Below are positions 61,519 to 64,000 of a DNA stretch of 64,000 nt, one piece after another. The stretch's first letter is position 1; each line of letters begins with the position of its first letter. A program made the translations under genes and the position numbers. Under the pieces are notes generated by a model. It did no database searches. It was given only the letters and a program-made list of their open reading frames with translations, and had not been told where the DNA came from. Source of the DNA: an uncultured Bacteroidaceae bacterium (GTDB lineage Bacteria > Bacteroidota > Bacteroidia > Bacteroidales > Bacteroidaceae); contig CAJOIE010000006.1 of the NCBI GenBank assembly GCA_905234605.1, positions 62,001 to 126,000 of the forward strand. The letters run 5' to 3'.

Positions 61519-61909
61519 TTCTATAATCACGAAACTTTGAACATAGTGACATTATAATCCGTAAAGAGGCCTCCATATTCATTTTAGCCCTAGGATGTGT
61601 ATTATTTCCAATCTTATTTTGAATATTGAATTTATCTGTTTCATGGAGGAACGTAGGCTTACCTTGGAATTTTCTTATTCTGCCTGTCCCATCTGCATAT
61701 TCCAAAAGCCAGTCCTTTTCATTGTACGAAACATAGGTTTCCTTGTCATCGTAATATGAAAAAGTGATATTAATCTCATTTTCAGATGGAACTACAACAA
61801 TGAAGGATGGACGATCGATTTGATTCATATCAACACCCGAAAAATCTTGCTCATAATCATGCAAGATTTCATTCTCAACAGATTTTACGATTATACGAAC
61901 TTTACACAT
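61508..61909 (-). CDS. Small protein, unknown; paired with a membrane protein
   Basis: 133 residues, soluble, beta-rich N-terminal half (VRIIVKSVENEILHDYEQDF, SFIVVVPSENEINITFSYYD), basic helical end. No family recognised. It begins three nt after the membrane-protein gene ends and overlaps the flippase start by 11 nt, so all three are coupled. Composition is as AT-rich as the locus. Confidence 0.6.
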   Translation of the reverse strand: MCKVRIIVKSVENEILHDYEQDFSGVDMNQIDRPSFIVVVPSENEINITFSYYDDKETYVSYNEKDWLLEYADGTGRIRKFQGKPTFLHETDKFNIQNKIGNNTHPRAKMNMEASLRIIMSLCSKFRDYRNAR

Positions 61910-61911
61910 AT

Positions 61912-62781
61912 TTACGATTTGAAAGTAGTTACAGTGAGAGAAATAATATCTGCATAATAAGCTCCACCATCCTTTAACTCATCATTAAACGCTTTGTTTT
62001 TCGCCTCATTATTATCAAATATCAAAACGCCCCAAATACTCCTATCTGGTCGAGGAATTGGAATGGCATATAGATTGTTTGCTATCGTATTCATATTGAT
62101 AATAGTATTATATAGCGACTCATCTATATAAGAGTCTTTCATATACTTTTTTACTTTGCTTTGAATCTCGGGTGAATTCTTAGCGAGGGTATCAGCCAAA
62201 GGCAACCCATCTATACCGGTTGTGTTAACAGGAATGACAACACCTTCTCTATAACATTTATCAGCAATTCCATTATAAACATCTTTCTTGTCCATGACTC
62301 TTATATGTGTATATGAGTGATGTGAATTTGAGGGAAAACAATCACGCACATATACAACCAAATAATCCGTTGCTAAATGGATGGGAATATTATGCCATTT
62401 ACGAACCCATGTATGGCGTTTGAAATTGGTAATAAAGCCGAAAACAAAAGCATGCATCAAATACGGTATGACTATCCGCCACCCTGGTTTAACAGTCAGA
62501 ATAGTTGCACGTGTATGATAATTATTACCTCCAAGACGAGTCATTATTATATAATGAAGGAATTCTTTAAGCCACATCGTTCGATTCCTATCTTTTGCCT
62601 TTATCATATCGTACACATGTAATACAACAATGATACTGCCAAGAAAAAAGACAATGTATAGGGCATTCTTCCGTAACCAAGTTATATATTCCTGCTCGTC
62701 TTCTGCATGGGCTGGAAGAAGTTGAAGACATGCTATAATAATGGTCAAAAGAATCACAAATATGTTAAGCCATTTCCCCAT
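61912..62781 (-). CDS. Membrane protein with a cytoplasmic sensor-like domain, unknown
   Basis: 289 residues. Two N-terminal helices (about 4-26 and 40-60) anchor a soluble region of about 220 residues. The part IPIPRPDRSIWGVLIFDNNEAKNKAF near the end recalls the last strand and helix of a GAF-like fold, but this is weak. No catalytic motif seen. It may form a two-gene module with the 133-residue protein. It stands between wecB and the flippase, where capsule regulators or accessory genes occur. Confidence 0.6.
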   Translation of the reverse strand: MGKWLNIFVILLTIIIACLQLLPAHAEDEQEYITWLRKNALYIVFFLGSIIVVLHVYDMIKAKDRNRTMWLKEFLHYIIMTRLGGNNYHTRATILTVKPGWRIVIPYLMHAFVFGFITNFKRHTWVRKWHNIPIHLATDYLVVYVRDCFPSNSHHSYTHIRVMDKKDVYNGIADKCYREGVVIPVNTTGIDGLPLADTLAKNSPEIQSKVKKYMKDSYIDESLYNTIINMNTIANNLYAIPIPRPDRSIWGVLIFDNNEAKNKAFNDELKDGGAYYADIISLTVTTFKS

Positions 62782-62880
62782 ATAATCTCTTTAAGCTGAT
62801 TGACTATAAATTTTTAGCAAATCTACCATAGTTGGCTTAAAATAATGCCTATGATGTACGTATTCTACCTTTTCGACACT

Positions 62881-64000
62881 TTACCTTACCTCACATATAT
62901 CTTCTACGTCTTTGAGAGCTCGCACAATGCGGCTGCAAGCTTTACCATCTCCATAAGGATTCACGGCCTTACTCATCTTCTCGTATGCGACAGGGTCATC
63001 AAGAAGGGTGCTGACCTCATTGACAATGAGGTCGTGATTGGTACCCACCAGATGTACAGTGCCACTCTTAAGCGCTTCGGGGCGCTCGGTGGTGTCACGC
63101 ATTACGAGCACAGGCTTACCAAGTCCAGGGGCTTCTTCCTGAATGCCACCTGAGTCAGTGAGTACCACTGTGCTCTTCTCCATCAGATAGACGAACTCCA
63201 GGTACTGGAGGGGTTCGATGAAGAAGAAGTTGCTGTATTTGGCGAGGTCTTCGCCGAACACCTCGTGGATGGGCTTGCGCACGTTGGGGTTGAGGTGCAT
63301 CGGATAGACGAAATCGACCTCGGGGTATTTCTCGCTGAGGTCTTTCATAGCGGTGACCATACTGATGAAACCTTCTCCAAAGTTTTCACGTCTATGTCCT
63401 GTTATCAATACTAGCTTACGCCCCTTATCCTTGAACCATGAACCATTAACCTTTAACCGCTCAACGTTGTATCCTGCATCAAGCAGAACTTTCTCTTGTT
63501 CTGCTGCCAATGCGGGATCAGAGTTGAGCTTATTGACCACCATGTGGAGGGCGTCAATCACGGTATTACCTGTGACAAAGATTTGTCCGTGGGCCTTTTC
63601 TTCCAGCAGGTTCTTCTCACTGAGGGGTGTAGGGGCAAAGTCGTAAGTAGCAATGCGGCCAGTAATCTGGCGGTTCATCTCCTCCGGCCAGGGGCTATAG
63701 ATGTTGTGGGTGCGAAGTCCTGCTTCCACGTGACCAACAGGTATCTGCTGGTAGAAGGCTGCCAGTGCAGCTGCTGTGGAGGTGGTGGTGTCACCGTGAA
63801 CCAGCACCACATCGGGCTTGCACTCCTTAAACACATCGCGCATACCTGTGAGCACACGGGCAGTGACATCATACAGGTCCTGCCCCTGCTTCATGATGTT
63901 CAGGTCGTAATCTGGCTTCACATCAAAGATGGTGAGCACCTGGTCCAACATCTCGCGGTGCTGACCAGTAACACATACTATCGTCTTAAAATCTTTTGGG
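62881..64000 (-). CDS. wecB: UDP-N-acetylglucosamine 2-epimerase (5' end outside window)
   Basis: About 373 codons to the window edge; the start lies beyond 64000. It reads FKTIVCVTGQHREMLDQVL at its visible N-terminal end, VLVHGDTTTSTAAALAAFYQ, GHVEAGLRTHNIYSPWPEE and VLTDSGGIQEEAPGLGKPVL, all diagnostic for the non-hydrolysing epimerase. It makes UDP-ManNAc for the surface glycan. It is GC-richer than the genes downstream, closer to the core composition, so the AT-rich part of the locus seems to begin to its left. Confidence 0.93.
   Translation of the reverse strand, partial: PKDFKTIVCVTGQHREMLDQVLTIFDVKPDYDLNIMKQGQDLYDVTARVLTGMRDVFKECKPDVVLVHGDTTTSTAAALAAFYQQIPVGHVEAGLRTHNIYSPWPEEMNRQITGRIATYDFAPTPLSEKNLLEEKAHGQIFVTGNTVIDALHMVVNKLNSDPALAAEQEKVLLDAGYNVERLKVNGSWFKDKGRKLVLITGHRRENFGEGFISMVTAMKDLSEKYPEVDFVYPMHLNPNVRKPIHEVFGEDLAKYSNFFFIEPLQYLEFVYLMEKSTVVLTDSGGIQEEAPGLGKPVLVMRDTTERPEALKSGTVHLVGTNHDLIVNEVSTLLDDPVAYEKMSKAVNPYGDGKACSRIVRALKDVEDICEVR

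Noticed and set aside
33576-64000. Promoter-inversion capsule switching as in Bacteroides fragilis
   Set aside because: The upstream promoter region lies outside the window and no inverted-repeat-flanked promoter or invertase was seen inside it.

Overview
The window reads as the chromosome of a member of the Bacteroidales, most likely Prevotellaceae-like. The grounds are the TAnnTTTG-type -7 promoter boxes with a TTG at -33, weak ribosome binding sites, the glycogen cluster GH57 / glycosyltransferase / GH133, a serC-serA-DUF1015 cluster, a C-terminal sorting-like tail on a secreted protein, and a Fibrobacter-major-paralog-type lectin protein next to a retroelement reverse transcriptase. The left half is GC-rich and mostly core-like. 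From about 34.6 to 62.8 kb the sequence is visibly more AT-rich and is a large surface polysaccharide locus.

Left part (1-13 kb): a leftward group (TPR protein, kdgK, eda, a DUF3298-type lipoprotein) for the end of the ketogluconate/KDPG route, a small unknown protein, then the glycogen cluster GH57, GT4 and GH133, divergent from a Crp/Fnr-type regulator. Beyond it lie a lipid kinase, miaA and a Dam-type adenine methylase, all leftward. At 13.86-16.43 kb sits a decayed diversity-generating retroelement: a lectin-fold variable-protein pseudogene with frameshifts and a nonsense codon, running into a reverse transcriptase that is frameshifted at a C7 run and lacks its YxDD core.

Middle part (16.7-34.6 kb): gap, mscL, serC-serA-DUF1015, a TTG-started YigZ protein, an RNA cluster (tRNA-Ser, SRP RNA, tRNA-Thr, then tRNA-Glu and tRNA-Ser on the other strand), and a short sugar cluster (FdtA-like isomerase, a GNAT-aminotransferase fusion, two glycosyltransferases). 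Then come a MltF-like transglycosylase, udk, and an 895-residue secreted metalloprotease-like protein. Four intergenic regions carry short tandem arrays with a period close to 22 nt and the core CACCCTGCATG; a different 22-nt array lies in the 32.9-33.6 kb gap.

Right part (33.5-64 kb): one leftward gene run, from a partial wecB (entering from the right) to a WecA-like phosphosugar transferase, closed by a strong terminator. It encodes a flippase, a polymerase candidate, many glycosyltransferases, acyl- and acetyltransferases, a pyruvyltransferase with its Fe-S partner, ATP-grasp, a deacetylase and an epimerase. Five genes carry G8-G9 tracts inside the coding sequence. Three are in frame and two are out of frame, with the missing half readable in another frame, so the glycan is probably phase-variable in several independent decorations. 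Embedded in the same run is a translationally coupled pair, an FRG-domain protein and a putAbiC-like membrane protein, which looks like an anti-phage module riding in the capsule operon.
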